From assembly GCF_019844075.1 (NCBI RefSeq), contig NZ_CP081964.1:496001-560000 (forward strand): 64,000 nucleotides of DNA, written 5' to 3'. The stretch's first letter is position 1. Each line of letters opens with the position of its first letter. Source of the stretch: Curtobacterium sp. TC1. Its GTDB lineage: Bacteria; Actinomycetota; Actinomycetes; Actinomycetales; Microbacteriaceae. Shown here piece after piece: positions 47,374-56,922 of this stretch. Under the pieces are notes generated by a model. That model had not been told where the DNA came from and did not search any database. It was given only the letters and a program-made list of their open reading frames with translations. Both the position numbers and the translations under genes were made by a program.

Positions 47374-49026
47374 ATGCATCTCACCGCACCTCCCCCTGGT
47401 ACCACCGCGCGAGCGCGCGTGTCCCGTCGTCACCGCGGCTTCGCTGCCGCTGCGATCGCCGGGGTCGCGCTCGTCGCCGTCCTCTCGGACCCGACGGAGC
47501 CCCGCGCCGCCCGCGCCGCGGCTCCGACGGCCATCCCGACGATCCGCCCGGTCGGCGGCAGCGGTCTCTTCGGTCCGGACCAGCAACCCCGCTTCGCGAT
47601 CGGAGGTGTCGAACGTGCCGCCGACGTCTCCTGGAAGATCAACGACACCACGGGGACCATCGTCGAGTCGGGCTCCGGGCGGTCTGCCGTCCAGTCGGTC
47701 GAAGTGCATCCCGCGCGGGACCTGCCCTCGGGCACCTACCGGCTGACCGTCAACGCCCCTGGCGGCGCCACCGCGTCGTACCGCTTCCTCCGGACCCTCG
47801 CCGGTCCCGCGGCCCAGGACCCGTACTTCGGCCTGGGCGTGAACCCGGTGTCGGGCGCGCTCCCCACGCTCGATGCCCTCGGCGCCGGCACCTACCGGCA
47901 GGACCTGCAGTGGAGCGCCGTCGAGAAGGTCGCCGGGACCTTCGACTTCGCCGCCGTCGACGCCCGGATCGACCCGATCGTGCGCGATCGCGGCGTCCGC
48001 CCGCTGTTCGTCCTCGACTACGGCCACGTCGCGTACACCGGCGGGGCGATGGTCCCGCCGGACATGGCCAAGCCGGCCCAAGCCGCGGCATGGAAGCGCT
48101 ACGTCCGCGAGACCGTCACGCACATGCGGGCGCGGCACCCCGACGCCGACCTGTCGTACGAGGTCTGGAACGAGTGGACGAACAACCACGGAGCCCTCCC
48201 GGACACCCCGGCTGCGTACATCGCGCTCGCGAGCGTCACGGCAGCGGTCATCCGGGACGCCGACCCCGCGGCCACGATCGTCGGACCGACCCAGAACTCG
48301 GTGTCCGCGAAGGAGCGTGCTTGGCTCGCCGACTGGTTCACCGCCGGCGGGGCCGACCACGTCGACGCCGTCAGCGTGCACCCGTACAGCAACCCGTGGG
48401 CGCCAGAGGCCTGCGCCGAGACCAGCCCGTGCATCGAGGACGCACTCGCGTGGCTCCGGAAGACGGCCGACCTGCACCCGCGCGCCGACGGGACGCCGCT
48501 GCCCATCTGGATCACCGAGGTCGGGTGGCCGACGCGGTTCGGTGGTGCCGGGTGGGTCCAACCCGAGGACCAGACCGCGTACATCCTGCGCACCTACGGC
48601 ATCGCAGCGCGGTACGGCGTCGAGCGGCTGTACCTGTTCGAGATGGCCGAACCCACACTCGCCGACCCGGACGGCCTCGCCCGGACCTTCGGGCTGACCG
48701 GCACCGCGGCCAGTGGGTACGAACCGAAGACCTCGGCCGCCGGTTGGGCGACCATGCAACGCGTCCTGGCCGGCAAGCGGTTCGTGGCGGAGCACCGGTC
48801 CGGTGCCGTGCGGCACATGCGGTTCACCTCGCCCGACGGCAAGCACCACACCCGTATCGTCTGGCAGTCGTCGTCGCAGTCCGAGTCGACGTCCGTCCGG
48901 GTCTCGCTCCGGGGGACCGGGCGGCTCGTGGAGCCCACCGGATCGGAACGGCCGATCACCGGGTCCGGCGGCAAGCTCGACATGTCCGCCAAGTGGATCC
49001 CGCGCTTCGTCGTCTGGGACGAGTAG
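47374..49026 (+). CDS. Secreted GH39/PslG-like glycoside hydrolase
   Basis: A protein of about 550 aa with a signal peptide (hydrophobic GFAAAAIAGVALVAVL, cleavage near ARAAAP). A small beta-sandwich-like domain (residues ~60-140) precedes a TIM barrel. The acid/base Glu is in YEVWNEWTN and the nucleophile Glu in IWITEVGWPT, the clan-A pattern. PslG-type hydrolases trim the exopolysaccharide made by the same cluster, a role that fits here but is inferred. An ATG 17 codons upstream (47323) is an alternative start; ATG 47374 gives a more usual signal peptide. Confidence 0.83.
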   Translation: MHLTAPPPGTTARARVSRRHRGFAAAAIAGVALVAVLSDPTEPRAARAAAPTAIPTIRPVGGSGLFGPDQQPRFAIGGVERAADVSWKINDTTGTIVESGSGRSAVQSVEVHPARDLPSGTYRLTVNAPGGATASYRFLRTLAGPAAQDPYFGLGVNPVSGALPTLDALGAGTYRQDLQWSAVEKVAGTFDFAAVDARIDPIVRDRGVRPLFVLDYGHVAYTGGAMVPPDMAKPAQAAAWKRYVRETVTHMRARHPDADLSYEVWNEWTNNHGALPDTPAAYIALASVTAAVIRDADPAATIVGPTQNSVSAKERAWLADWFTAGGADHVDAVSVHPYSNPWAPEACAETSPCIEDALAWLRKTADLHPRADGTPLPIWITEVGWPTRFGGAGWVQPEDQTAYILRTYGIAARYGVERLYLFEMAEPTLADPDGLARTFGLTGTAASGYEPKTSAAGWATMQRVLAGKRFVAEHRSGAVRHMRFTSPDGKHHTRIVWQSSSQSESTSVRVSLRGTGRLVEPTGSERPITGSGGKLDMSAKWIPRFVVWDE

Positions 49027-49032
49027 CCCCGA

Positions 49033-49062
49033 ACGGCCCCGCCGGAACTCCGGCGGGGCCGT
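49033..49062 (+). terminator. Terminator hairpin
   Basis: Perfect 14-base GC-rich arms (49033-49046, 49049-49062) with a 2-base loop lie between the convergent GH39-like and GT2 genes. Confidence 0.7.
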
Positions 49063-49078
49063 CGTCCCGCACGTCGGG

Positions 49079-49996
49079 TCATGCGACGTGCGGAGCCGTG
49101 GTCGGGTCGAACGGGTGTCGGACGCCGTCTTCGTCGAGTCCGTGCCAGCCTTGCCAACGTCCGCGGAGCTGTGCCCGCTGGAACCGCAGACCGTCGCGGT
49201 CTCGTCGCGCCCGGGCCACGAACACGGCAGCCACCGAACGTGCGATCCAGTACGCGGCCTGTCCGCGCAGCCGGTGCTTCCGGAGGACCCGCCCGAAACC
49301 ACGGTTGTACCGCAGGACCTTCGCCAAGGTCTCGTCCGTCATGCCGTCGTGGCGGAAGTCGCCGTGGCGGACCGTCGTGTCCGGCATGTAGTGGATCCGC
49401 GCGCCGTTGCGGAGCGCCCGGATGACGAGGTCGTTCTCCTCCCCGGATCCGAACGGGGTCGCCGAACCGGTGCCGAGCGCGACGTCGAACACCCCGTTCT
49501 GCTCGATCAGCTCCCGCCGGAGGAAGATGCCGGCCGCGACGATCGTCCGCGGGACCCGCCAGCTCGTCACCCTGCTCGGACGGCGCTGCCAGCGCAGCAT
49601 GGTGCCGCTGTCGTCGGCGGCACGGCAGGGGATCGCAGCGCCGTCGAGGCCTTGCTCGTCGAAGCGCTCGGACAGCAGCTCGAGCACGCCGTCGTCGAAC
49701 CAGCAGTCGTCGTCGGGGAACGCGACGATGTCCCCCCGCAGCACCGCGAGCCCTCGGTTGCGCCCGCGACTCACACCGCGGACCCCCGGCTCGTGGACGT
49801 GTTCGGCGTGACCGGCGTCGATGAGGTCCTGCAGGAACGGGAAGGCATCGGGTTCGGGGCGCTGCTCCACGACCGTCACGAAGACGGGCACGCTCGCGCG
49901 GCGTATGGACTCGAGGCACCGTTCGATGTGCTCGGGTGGGCGGATCGTCGAGATGACCAGGTGGAACCGGTGCTCCGAAGTGTGGGCGGTGGTCAT
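49079..49996 (-). CDS. Glycosyltransferase family 2
   Basis: A 305-aa GT-A transferase for EPS assembly. The nucleotide-binding region begins with FHLVISTIRPPEHIERCLESI and has the metal-binding DDD in FPDDDCWFDDG. GSGEENDLVIRALRNGARIHYMP holds the catalytic-region ED-type acidic residues. No membrane helix is evident, so it works at the inner face of the membrane. ATG 49996 overlaps the upstream stop by 4 bases; it is the last gene of the Wzc-pyruvyl transferase-GT2 unit. Confidence 0.87.
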   Translation of the reverse strand: MTTAHTSEHRFHLVISTIRPPEHIERCLESIRRASVPVFVTVVEQRPEPDAFPFLQDLIDAGHAEHVHEPGVRGVSRGRNRGLAVLRGDIVAFPDDDCWFDDGVLELLSERFDEQGLDGAAIPCRAADDSGTMLRWQRRPSRVTSWRVPRTIVAAGIFLRRELIEQNGVFDVALGTGSATPFGSGEENDLVIRALRNGARIHYMPDTTVRHGDFRHDGMTDETLAKVLRYNRGFGRVLRKHRLRGQAAYWIARSVAAVFVARARRDRDGLRFQRAQLRGRWQGWHGLDEDGVRHPFDPTTAPHVA

Positions 49997-51072
49997 GCGG
50001 ACGCCCCGCTCGAGTCCAGGAGGGCCGTCGTCGACCGCACACCGTGCCGCCATTCCGACAGTTCACGACGGATGCCCTCGAGCCGTTCCTGCTGCGCGAA
50101 CACCGCTCCGGTGATGGCCGATCGGGCCGTGTCCGCCTGCCGCATCGCGCGCACGAGGTCGTCCGCGGTGTGCCCCACGGTGATCGGTGCCGGGTGGCCG
50201 GTGAGGCTGGCCCAGAAGTCGTCGCACTTCGATGCGTACGACAGCGGCACGGTCGGGACGTCGAGGGAGACCGCGGCGACGGCACCGTGCAGGCGCTCGG
50301 AGACGACGAGGTCGCAGGCGGCGATCGCCGACATCGTCTCGGCGACGTCGGCGTACTCGTGGACGACCGACGGGGTCCGGAGTCGCTCGGACAGCGTTCG
50401 TGCGACTGCCCGATCGGGGACGGACAGTGCGAACGCCACCACCTGGTCGGCTCCGGTGGCGCGCGCGTGCGCGTCCACAGCGGTGGCCACGGTCTCGACG
50501 TCGAACCGCGAGGTCGGGTCCGAGCCGAGGCTCACGCCGATCCGGCGTTCGCCGGGGGTACCGGCAGGCTGCACCGGTCGGACGAGCGGGTAGAGGAGTG
50601 CCGGATCGCCGCTGATCGTGACCGGGCCGAGGTGTGTCGTGACCTCGAGTTCGGTGATCGGTCCGCGGACACCGGCGATCCGGAGCCGGTCGAGGTCGTG
50701 CCAGGCCTCCCAGTCCTGCTGGTGCCGATCGAGCGCGTACGTGTCCGAGCCGGCGGCTGCCCCGAGTCCCACGCCGACGATGCCGGCCGCGACGTAGTTC
50801 CGGGCAGCGAGTCGTGCGTGCTCCGCCCACGCCGCGAAGCCGACGGTGGTACCGCCGCCGATCAGGACGACGCGCTCGGCTCGGCGGGTGCGCAGTCGGT
50901 CGCGCGCGAAGGAGGCCGCCCCACGGAGGTAGTCACGAGCGTTGAGCGGGGCCACGATGTCGAGCGGATCGTCGAGGGCGGCGCGCCAGGTCTCGTGGAG
51001 CAGGTCGTCGCCGAAGTTGGCGTGTCCCTGCCAGCCGAGGTAGACGAAGGAGCGGCGATCGGTGGGGGTCAT
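49993..51072 (-). CDS. Polysaccharide pyruvyl transferase family protein
   Basis: A 359-aa soluble protein of the PS_pyruv_trans family, which adds ketal pyruvate to sugars of exopolysaccharides. Family features are GHANFGDDLLHE at the N-terminus, LIGGGTTVG, and SERLHGAVAAVSLDVPTV near residue 270 with the conserved Arg-His. Pyruvylation would give the polymer a negative charge. It overlaps both neighbours by 4 bases and so is translationally coupled to the kinase and GT2 genes. Confidence 0.87.
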   Translation of the reverse strand: MTPTDRRSFVYLGWQGHANFGDDLLHETWRAALDDPLDIVAPLNARDYLRGAASFARDRLRTRRAERVVLIGGGTTVGFAAWAEHARLAARNYVAAGIVGVGLGAAAGSDTYALDRHQQDWEAWHDLDRLRIAGVRGPITELEVTTHLGPVTISGDPALLYPLVRPVQPAGTPGERRIGVSLGSDPTSRFDVETVATAVDAHARATGADQVVAFALSVPDRAVARTLSERLRTPSVVHEYADVAETMSAIAACDLVVSERLHGAVAAVSLDVPTVPLSYASKCDDFWASLTGHPAPITVGHTADDLVRAMRQADTARSAITGAVFAQQERLEGIRRELSEWRHGVRSTTALLDSSGASA

Positions 51073-52481
51073 CGGGCGTCCTCGGAGGTCCGACGAGCTC
51101 GTGACGCGCGGCGAGGACTCTCGCTGAGTGGCGCGGACGGCTCGTAGTTGTAGTAGGTCTTGGCACGGCGTTGCGGGGGCAGTCGGTTGACGACGAGGCC
51201 GAGCAGGCGCGCACCCACCTGGTGCACGGTGTGCTCGGCCGCGGTGAAGTCCGCACGCCGTGTCTGGCCGTTCACGCTGACGACGAGCAGCACGCCGGAG
51301 CAGATCGCTCCGAGGACGGCCGGGTCGGTCACCGGGAGCATCGGTGGTGCGTCGATGATGACGTACTCGTAGCGGGACTCGAGCTCGCGGACGAGCATGA
51401 TCATCCGGCTCGAGCTGAGCAGCTCGCTCGGGTTCGGCGGGACGCGGCCGGCAGCGAGCACGTGCAGCGGGTTGTCGGCTCCGACCTCCTGGATCGCGTC
51501 GTCGAGCGCCACCTGGCGGGTGAGGACGGTTGACAGTCCGACGCGGCTCTCGATGCCGAGGTAGGTACCTGTCGTCGGCCGGCGCAGGTCGGCGTCGACC
51601 AGGATCACCTTCGAGCCGTTCTGCGCGAGCATGAGCGCGAGGTTCACCGCGGTGGTTGATTTGCCCTCGCCCGGAGTGGCACTCGTGACGACGATGCTCT
51701 GCGCGGCTCCGTCCAGGTTCGTGTAGGTCAAGTGGGTCCTGAGCTGCCGGAAGGCCTCGGCTCGCGTGCTGTAGCGGTTGTCGACGGAGACGAGCGGCTC
51801 CTTCGCGATGGTCTCGTCCACAGCGAACTCACCGAGGACGCTCGCGTCGGTGAGTCGCCGCAGTGCCTCGAACGAGCGGAGCCGGGTGTCGAGGACCTCG
51901 CGCAGGACGGCCTGGGCGACGCCGAGGGCGAGTCCTGCGAGCACTCCGATGGCGAGGTTGACGGGCAGGCGCGGGGCGAAGGGTGCAGTCGGTGCCGTGG
52001 CGCGCTGGAAGACGCTGAGGTGGACGAGGTCGTTGGATGCCGAGGCGGACTTCTCGACCTGTTCGACGACTTCGACGAGTTGTTCCGTGACGGCGTTGGC
52101 GATCTTCGCTGCCTGGGTCGGCGACGTGTCGGTCGCGGTGATCGAGATGAGCACGGTGTCGGTCTGGGATTCGGCGGTCACCCGTCCGCCGAGGTCGGTC
52201 CCGGCGGGCAGACCGACCTGCTCGGCCGCGAGTCGGAGCACCTGTGGCGTCACGGCCAGCGCCTCGTAGGACTTGACGCGGGCGGCCGAAAAGTTGTTCC
52301 CCTGGCTGAGGTCGTTCACGGAACCGCCGGCCGCGACGGAGACGAAGACCTCGCTCGAGGCGCGGTACTGCGCCGGCTGGACGGCGGTGAGCGCTGCGGC
52401 CATCCCCACGGCGAGGACGACCACAGCCGTGATCGAGAGCCAGCGGTGCCGCAGCACGTCGATGAACTGCGCGAGCGTCAT
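51069..52481 (-). CDS. Wzz-Wzc-type tyrosine autokinase (chain length and export control)
   Basis: A 470-aa membrane protein. The N-terminal Wzz domain has helices at about residues 15-35 and 175-195 and controls chain length. The C-terminal CpsD/CapB-like kinase has Walker A TPGEGKSTTA, Walker A' VILVDADLRRP and Walker B YVIIDAPPML. A short C-terminal tyrosine cluster (TYYNYEP) is the probable autophosphorylation site. The LMW phosphatase at 53896 is the expected partner. The ATG at 52481 is chosen because the Wzz domain (LAQFIDVLRHRW) starts there. The upstream AT-rich motif (copy B) lies 42 bases away. Confidence 0.9.
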   Translation of the reverse strand: MTLAQFIDVLRHRWLSITAVVVLAVGMAAALTAVQPAQYRASSEVFVSVAAGGSVNDLSQGNNFSAARVKSYEALAVTPQVLRLAAEQVGLPAGTDLGGRVTAESQTDTVLISITATDTSPTQAAKIANAVTEQLVEVVEQVEKSASASNDLVHLSVFQRATAPTAPFAPRLPVNLAIGVLAGLALGVAQAVLREVLDTRLRSFEALRRLTDASVLGEFAVDETIAKEPLVSVDNRYSTRAEAFRQLRTHLTYTNLDGAAQSIVVTSATPGEGKSTTAVNLALMLAQNGSKVILVDADLRRPTTGTYLGIESRVGLSTVLTRQVALDDAIQEVGADNPLHVLAAGRVPPNPSELLSSSRMIMLVRELESRYEYVIIDAPPMLPVTDPAVLGAICSGVLLVVSVNGQTRRADFTAAEHTVHQVGARLLGLVVNRLPPQRRAKTYYNYEPSAPLSESPRRASRARRTSEDAR

Positions 52482-52515
52482 CCGCCGCCTTTCGATCCGG
52501 TTTGTCGATGTGTGA

Positions 52516-52542
52516 TACTCAGAGTAATCGATATGAAATACG
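52516..52542 (-). promoter_or_regulatory. EPS-region upstream motif, copy B
   Basis: Read toward the kinase gene: CGTATTTCA, 7 bases, then TACTCTGAGTA, a perfect odd palindrome. The copy at 61925-61949 has TGTATCTCA, 5 bases, TATTCTGAATA. The site lies between divergent kinase and polymerase genes and could serve both. Confidence 0.55.
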
Positions 52543-52570
52543 AGTACAACCACGAGGCGAGAGGCGTTCG

Positions 52571-53899
52571 ATGACACTCCTGGGGATCGTGCTCGTCGCC
52601 GCGCTGGGGATCGCGCTCTCCGTCCGCCGCGACTGGCTCCCGGTGATCGTCGGCGTGGCCGCCGGCTTGCCGTTCTCAGCCGCGGTGGCCATCGGCGGGA
52701 ACGGTGTCCCGCTGTTCTCCGTCGCGGCGGCAGCGTGCGGCGTGGCGCTCCTCAGTACTCCACGACTCGGCACGTCGCACTGGACGGCCAACGCGTTCGT
52801 GGTGTTCCTCGCCTGGGCCACGGTCATCACCGCGCTCGGCCCGTGGATGTTCGCCGGCATCCGAGTGCTGGTCCCGCGGGGCGGCGTCGACGGTCAGGTC
52901 ATGGACCCGGGGTTCCTCGGCTACTCGATCAGCAACGGGGCGCAGATGGCGTACCTGCTCCTCGCCGCGTGCGCGACGCTCTACCTCGTCCGTGTGCGCG
53001 GCGCCGTGGTCGCCGCCGGCACCGCACTCGTCGTCGGCACGGTCCTGACGAGCCTGCGCGGACTGCTGGTCACCGTGCAGGCCGACTTCCTCGGCCCGGT
53101 GTTCGACTCGCTGCCGAACGTCGCGTACTCGTGGGTCGGGCCCGGCGCTCGGCTGCGCGGCGTGTTCAGCGAACCGAGCGAACTCGCGGCGTTCTCGCTG
53201 CCGGCGGCGGCGTTTTCCGTGATGGCGGCGATGCGGTCGCGTGGGCCGGCGAAGTGGCTCTGGTCGATCGCGTGCGTCCTCGCGTGCTCGAACCTGCTGC
53301 AGGCCTCGTCGGGGACGGCCGTCGCTGCCTCTGCCGCGTTCATCGCCATCGGCCTCGTCCTGCTCGCCGTCCGGTACGTGCTCCGTGGGGGCATCGGCAC
53401 CCCGTGGTTGGTCATCGGTGCGCTCACACTCGGCGTGCTCGCGCTCACGGTCGGGGACCAGTTGGCCGCTCCGGTGCAGGAGCTGGTCGACGACAAGGTC
53501 GGCAGCACGTCCTGGGACTCGCGGACCGGGGCGGACGACTTCAGCTGGGGCGTGATCGCCGACACCCTCGGGCTCGGGACCGGGCTCGGCGGCAACCGCC
53601 CGTCGTCGTTCGCGCTGTCCCTGCTCTCGACGCTGGGCGTGCCCGGCACCGTCGCCTTCGCCGTGCTCGTACTCGGGCTCGTGGCAACGGCGATGCGCAC
53701 CCCGGAGACGGTCCCCGTCGCCGTCGCCCTCGTCGCCCTGATCGTCTCGAAGGTCGTCGGGACGCCGGACCTCTCCACCCCGGTCCTCTGGGTCCTCATC
53801 GCCGCCTGCGCCGTCCCGACCTGGAGCCGACACGGCTTGCGGAGTCGGTTCGACGAGCGCCCCCTCCCAACCCTCGTCCGGACAGGAGCCCGACCGTGA
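52571..53899 (+). CDS. Wzy-like polysaccharide polymerase / O-antigen ligase-type protein
   Basis: A 442-aa protein with about eleven membrane helices and one large outside loop (about residues 295-345) holding Arg- and Gly-rich GTGLGGNRPSS, a pattern typical of Wzy/O-antigen-ligase-like proteins. GARLRGVFSEPSELAAF near residue 195 is another common segment. It would join repeat units outside the membrane. The ATG at 52571 has only a weak ribosome site. Its stop overlaps the phosphatase GTG by 4 bases. Confidence 0.78.
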   Translation: MTLLGIVLVAALGIALSVRRDWLPVIVGVAAGLPFSAAVAIGGNGVPLFSVAAAACGVALLSTPRLGTSHWTANAFVVFLAWATVITALGPWMFAGIRVLVPRGGVDGQVMDPGFLGYSISNGAQMAYLLLAACATLYLVRVRGAVVAAGTALVVGTVLTSLRGLLVTVQADFLGPVFDSLPNVAYSWVGPGARLRGVFSEPSELAAFSLPAAAFSVMAAMRSRGPAKWLWSIACVLACSNLLQASSGTAVAASAAFIAIGLVLLAVRYVLRGGIGTPWLVIGALTLGVLALTVGDQLAAPVQELVDDKVGSTSWDSRTGADDFSWGVIADTLGLGTGLGGNRPSSFALSLLSTLGVPGTVAFAVLVLGLVATAMRTPETVPVAVALVALIVSKVVGTPDLSTPVLWVLIAACAVPTWSRHGLRSRFDERPLPTLVRTGARP

Positions 53900-54486
53900 C
53901 CGCCATCCTCATCGTCTGCGAGGGGAACGTCTGCCGTTCCCCCTACGTCGAACGCGTGCTGCAGGCCCGCCTCGATGCCGTTGCACCCGGCCGCTTCGCC
54001 GTGACCAGCGCCGGGACCGCCGCGGTGGTGGGAGCGCCGATGTTCCCGCGCTCCGCCGCCGCTGCGCGACGGCGCGGTGCCGACCCGGACGGGTTCGCCT
54101 CGACACCGCTGTCGGCAGCTGCGCTCACCGGGATGGACCTCGTGCTCACGACGGAACGCTCCCACCGCGCCGCCGTCCTCGACCTCGCACCCGCGCTGCT
54201 GCGGCGGACCTTCACGCTCCGCGAGTTCGAACGACTCGTCCGCCCCGTGCTGGAACAGGACGAGGTCGGCCCCGACTTCTGGGAGACGTTCCCCCGGGTC
54301 GTCGCGCGGACGCGCATCGCGACCGCGCCGAGCACCCCGGAGGACGACGACCTGACCGACCCGGTCCGCGGCGACGCGGCCGACCACGACCGCATGTGCG
54401 TGCTCGCGGACGCGGCGATCGACGCCGTCGCCGCCTGCGCTGTGGCAACGGAAGGAGCGGACCGTGCGCGGACTGCTGGTGCATGA
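53896..54486 (+). CDS. Low-molecular-weight protein tyrosine phosphatase (Wzb-like)
   Basis: A 196-aa phosphatase. The P-loop C-x5-R is CEGNVCRS at residue 9, and the C-terminal acid is in DDLTDPVRGD. It should dephosphorylate the tyrosine cluster of the Wzc-like kinase encoded divergently, cycling the export complex. It is longer than classic LMW-PTPs because of a central insert around LLRRTFTLREFERLV. The GTG start is fixed by the P-loop and the overlap with the polymerase gene. The next gene starts 23 bases before its stop. Confidence 0.88.
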   Translation: MTAILIVCEGNVCRSPYVERVLQARLDAVAPGRFAVTSAGTAAVVGAPMFPRSAAAARRRGADPDGFASTPLSAAALTGMDLVLTTERSHRAAVLDLAPALLRRTFTLREFERLVRPVLEQDEVGPDFWETFPRVVARTRIATAPSTPEDDDLTDPVRGDAADHDRMCVLADAAIDAVAACAVATEGADRARTAGA

Positions 54487-55588
54487 GTGGATCGAACCCG
54501 TCGGCGGCGCCGAGCGGGTCCTCGACGCGATGGCGGCGGAGTACCCGGATGCCGACCTGTTCGGGCTGTGGAACGACGCCCCCGACCGCTACGCCGACCG
54601 TCGGGTGATCGAGAGCGCGATCGCCCGCACACCGCTCCGCGGCCGGAAGGCGCTGGCCGTCCCCGTCTTGCCGGCCCTCTGGTCGCACGGGCTCCGGCAC
54701 CTCGACGAGTACGACTGGGCACTGGTCAGCTCGCATCTCTTCGCGCACCAGGCCCGGGTGCCCGGCGTCGACCCCTCCCGGCAGTTCACCTACGTGCACA
54801 CCCCGGCGCGGTACCTCTGGAACCCCGAGCTCGACGCCCGTGGCGCCTCGGCCGCCGCCCGCGTCGCGGGGCCGCTCCTGCGGGCGGTCGACCGCCGCCG
54901 CGCCCGTGGGCTGTGCAACGTCGCGGCGAACAGCCGCTTCGTGCAGCGGCGCATCCGCGACAGTTGGGGTGCCGACGCCGTCGTCATCCACCCACCGGTC
55001 GGGGTCGAGCGGCTCACTGCCGTCGACGACTGGGCCACGGCGCTCGACGACTGCGAACGGTCGCTGCTCGAGTCGCTCCCCGAGGGCTTCCTGCTCGGCG
55101 CCTCGCGCTTCGTGCCGTACAAGCGGCTCGACGTGGTCATCGAGGCCGGTCGCGCTTCAGGACGTCCGGTGGTCCTCGCCGGCGACGGACCCGACCTTGA
55201 GCGGCTCCAGGACCTCGCCGATGCATCGGGCGCAGATGTCAGGCTCGTCGTACGTCCCTCGGACGCCTTGCTCGCCGCGCTCCTGCAGCGCGCATCCGTC
55301 TACGTGTTCCCGCCGGTCGAGGACTTCGGCATCATGCCGGTCGAGGCCATGGCCCTCGGCACACCGGTCGTCGTGAACGCCGCGGGCGGCGCGTGCGACT
55401 CCGTCGAGGCCGGACGGAGCGGCGTCGTCCTCGACGACTTCCAGGACGCCACGCTCCGGTCGGCCGTCGAGGCTGCCGTCGGACTCGATGCCGCCGACTG
55501 CCGGGCGCGGGCCGAGTCGTTCTCGACGGCGCGCTTCCAGCGCGAGATCGCCGCGTGGACCGGGATCCGCAGCGCGTCGCGTGTCTGA
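54464..55588 (+). CDS. Glycosyltransferase family 4 (WbaZ-like)
   Basis: A 374-aa GT-B transferase. The N-terminal acceptor domain begins VHEWIEPVGGAERVLDAMA. The C-terminal donor domain has GASRFVPYKRLDVVIEAG and the E-x7-E motif EDFGIMPVEAMALGTPVV. WbaZ-like enzymes are often mannosyltransferases, but the sugar is not determinable. It starts at GTG 54464 inside the phosphatase gene. It ends the polymerase-phosphatase-GT4 unit and converges on the next GT4. Confidence 0.87.
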   Translation: MRGLLVHEWIEPVGGAERVLDAMAAEYPDADLFGLWNDAPDRYADRRVIESAIARTPLRGRKALAVPVLPALWSHGLRHLDEYDWALVSSHLFAHQARVPGVDPSRQFTYVHTPARYLWNPELDARGASAAARVAGPLLRAVDRRRARGLCNVAANSRFVQRRIRDSWGADAVVIHPPVGVERLTAVDDWATALDDCERSLLESLPEGFLLGASRFVPYKRLDVVIEAGRASGRPVVLAGDGPDLERLQDLADASGADVRLVVRPSDALLAALLQRASVYVFPPVEDFGIMPVEAMALGTPVVVNAAGGACDSVEAGRSGVVLDDFQDATLRSAVEAAVGLDAADCRARAESFSTARFQREIAAWTGIRSASRV

Positions 55589-55674
55589 CGACGGTGCGGC
55601 CGGGAGGCCCGGTACGGCTCCCGTGGATCGGCTGGCGGCGGCGACGGGCGAACGTCCGGAGCCGCCGTCGCGCA

Positions 55675-56820
55675 TCAGCGCGCGGCTGCGAGCAGGACGT
55701 CCTCGATCTGGCCGACCACGTGGGCGAGTTCGTACCGCGTGACGGATCGGCGGCCGTTCTCGGCGAGCCTGCCCCGGGCCTCCCGGTCGGTCGCGAGCCG
55801 CACCATGGCGGACGCGAGCGCATCGACGTCACCCGGCGGGACGAGCAGCCCGTCCTCGCCGTCGGTGATGACCTCGGCAGGGCCGCCTGCGTCGGCGGCG
55901 ATCACCGGGCGGCCGAGCGCCATGGCCTCGACGACGACCTGTCCGAAGGGTTCCGGTCGGGTGCTCGCGTGGACGACGACGTCGCACGCGGCCATCTCGG
56001 CCTCGACGTCGCTGCTGTGCCCGCGGAAGTCGACGACGTCGGCGATGCGGAGCTCGGCGGCGAGGACGCCGAGCTCGCGTTCGAACAGGGCGTCGTCGCC
56101 GAAGAGCGGCGCCCCGATCAGCCGCAGCCGGGCCGACGGGTCGAGCCCGGCCGACCGCGCAGCGGCGAACGCGCGCAGCACGACGTCCTGTCCCTTCCAG
56201 GGGGTCAGCCGGCCGACCATCCCGAGCGTGAACGGGTCACTCGTGCGCGGCGGGGTCGTCGCCGGAACGGCTGTCGGACACCCGATGACGGCGGCCGGGC
56301 GACGCAGACGACCGAGCGATCGCGCGGTCGTACGCGAGTTCGCGATGACGGTGCGGGGGAGGAGCCGGAGCGCAGTGTGGAGCAGTGCTGCGTTGGCGCG
56401 TGACGAGCCGCTCGCGCCGACGATGTCGTGGACGTGCGCGACGACCGGGATCCCGACCAACCGTCCCGCGAGGCCGCCGTAGACGTGTGCCTTCGCCGAG
56501 TGGGTGTAGACGACCCGGGTGCCCATCGCTCGGAGCAGCTCGGCCAGCGCGCTTGTCGTGCGCACCGTCGAGCGGACGTTCCCGACGGTGCCCGTCGTCG
56601 TGCCGACGCTGTGGTCGCGGACGGACGCATCGAGCGGTAGGACCTCGCAGTGGACGCCCGCTCCGGCGAGGACCTCCTCGAGGGGGCCGTGCTCGCCGAG
56701 CACCACGACCGGCGTCAGCCGGGTGCACGCGGCGGTCACCCGGCTGACCAGCAGTTCCGCCCCGGAGAGGGCTGCGCTGTGGCTGAGGAAGGCCACCACG
56801 GGCCGCGGGTCGCTTGTCAC
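55675..56820 (-). CDS. Glycosyltransferase family 4
   Basis: A 381-aa GT-B transferase. The N-terminus reads FLSHSAALSGAELLVSRV; the donor-binding half has GMVGRLTPWKGQDVVLRAF and RPEPFGQVVVEAMALGRPV with the E-x7-E motif. It adds a sugar to the growing EPS unit at the inner membrane face. The GTG at 56820 has TATGCT 6 bases upstream, a leaderless pattern, and the EPS motif (copy C) just beyond. It is a single-gene unit. Confidence 0.87.
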   Translation of the reverse strand: MTSDPRPVVAFLSHSAALSGAELLVSRVTAACTRLTPVVVLGEHGPLEEVLAGAGVHCEVLPLDASVRDHSVGTTTGTVGNVRSTVRTTSALAELLRAMGTRVVYTHSAKAHVYGGLAGRLVGIPVVAHVHDIVGASGSSRANAALLHTALRLLPRTVIANSRTTARSLGRLRRPAAVIGCPTAVPATTPPRTSDPFTLGMVGRLTPWKGQDVVLRAFAAARSAGLDPSARLRLIGAPLFGDDALFERELGVLAAELRIADVVDFRGHSSDVEAEMAACDVVVHASTRPEPFGQVVVEAMALGRPVIAADAGGPAEVITDGEDGLLVPPGDVDALASAMVRLATDREARGRLAENGRRSVTRYELAHVVGQIEDVLLAAAR

Positions 56821-56826
56821 GCATCC

Positions 56827-56860
56827 AGCATATCGCGTATTGTATAGAACGTGACATACG
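56827..56860 (-). promoter_or_regulatory. EPS-region upstream motif copy C with -10 of the GT4 gene
   Basis: Minus strand: CGTATGTCA, CGTTC, TATACAATACG, then TATGCT (56827-56832), 6 bases before the GTG. The first part matches copies B and D. Confidence 0.55.
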
Positions 56861-56922
56861 AATGTCACCGAGCCCGAAGACGTGCCTCGGACCTCCCCTC
56901 CCCCAGCAGAACGGAACCCGTC

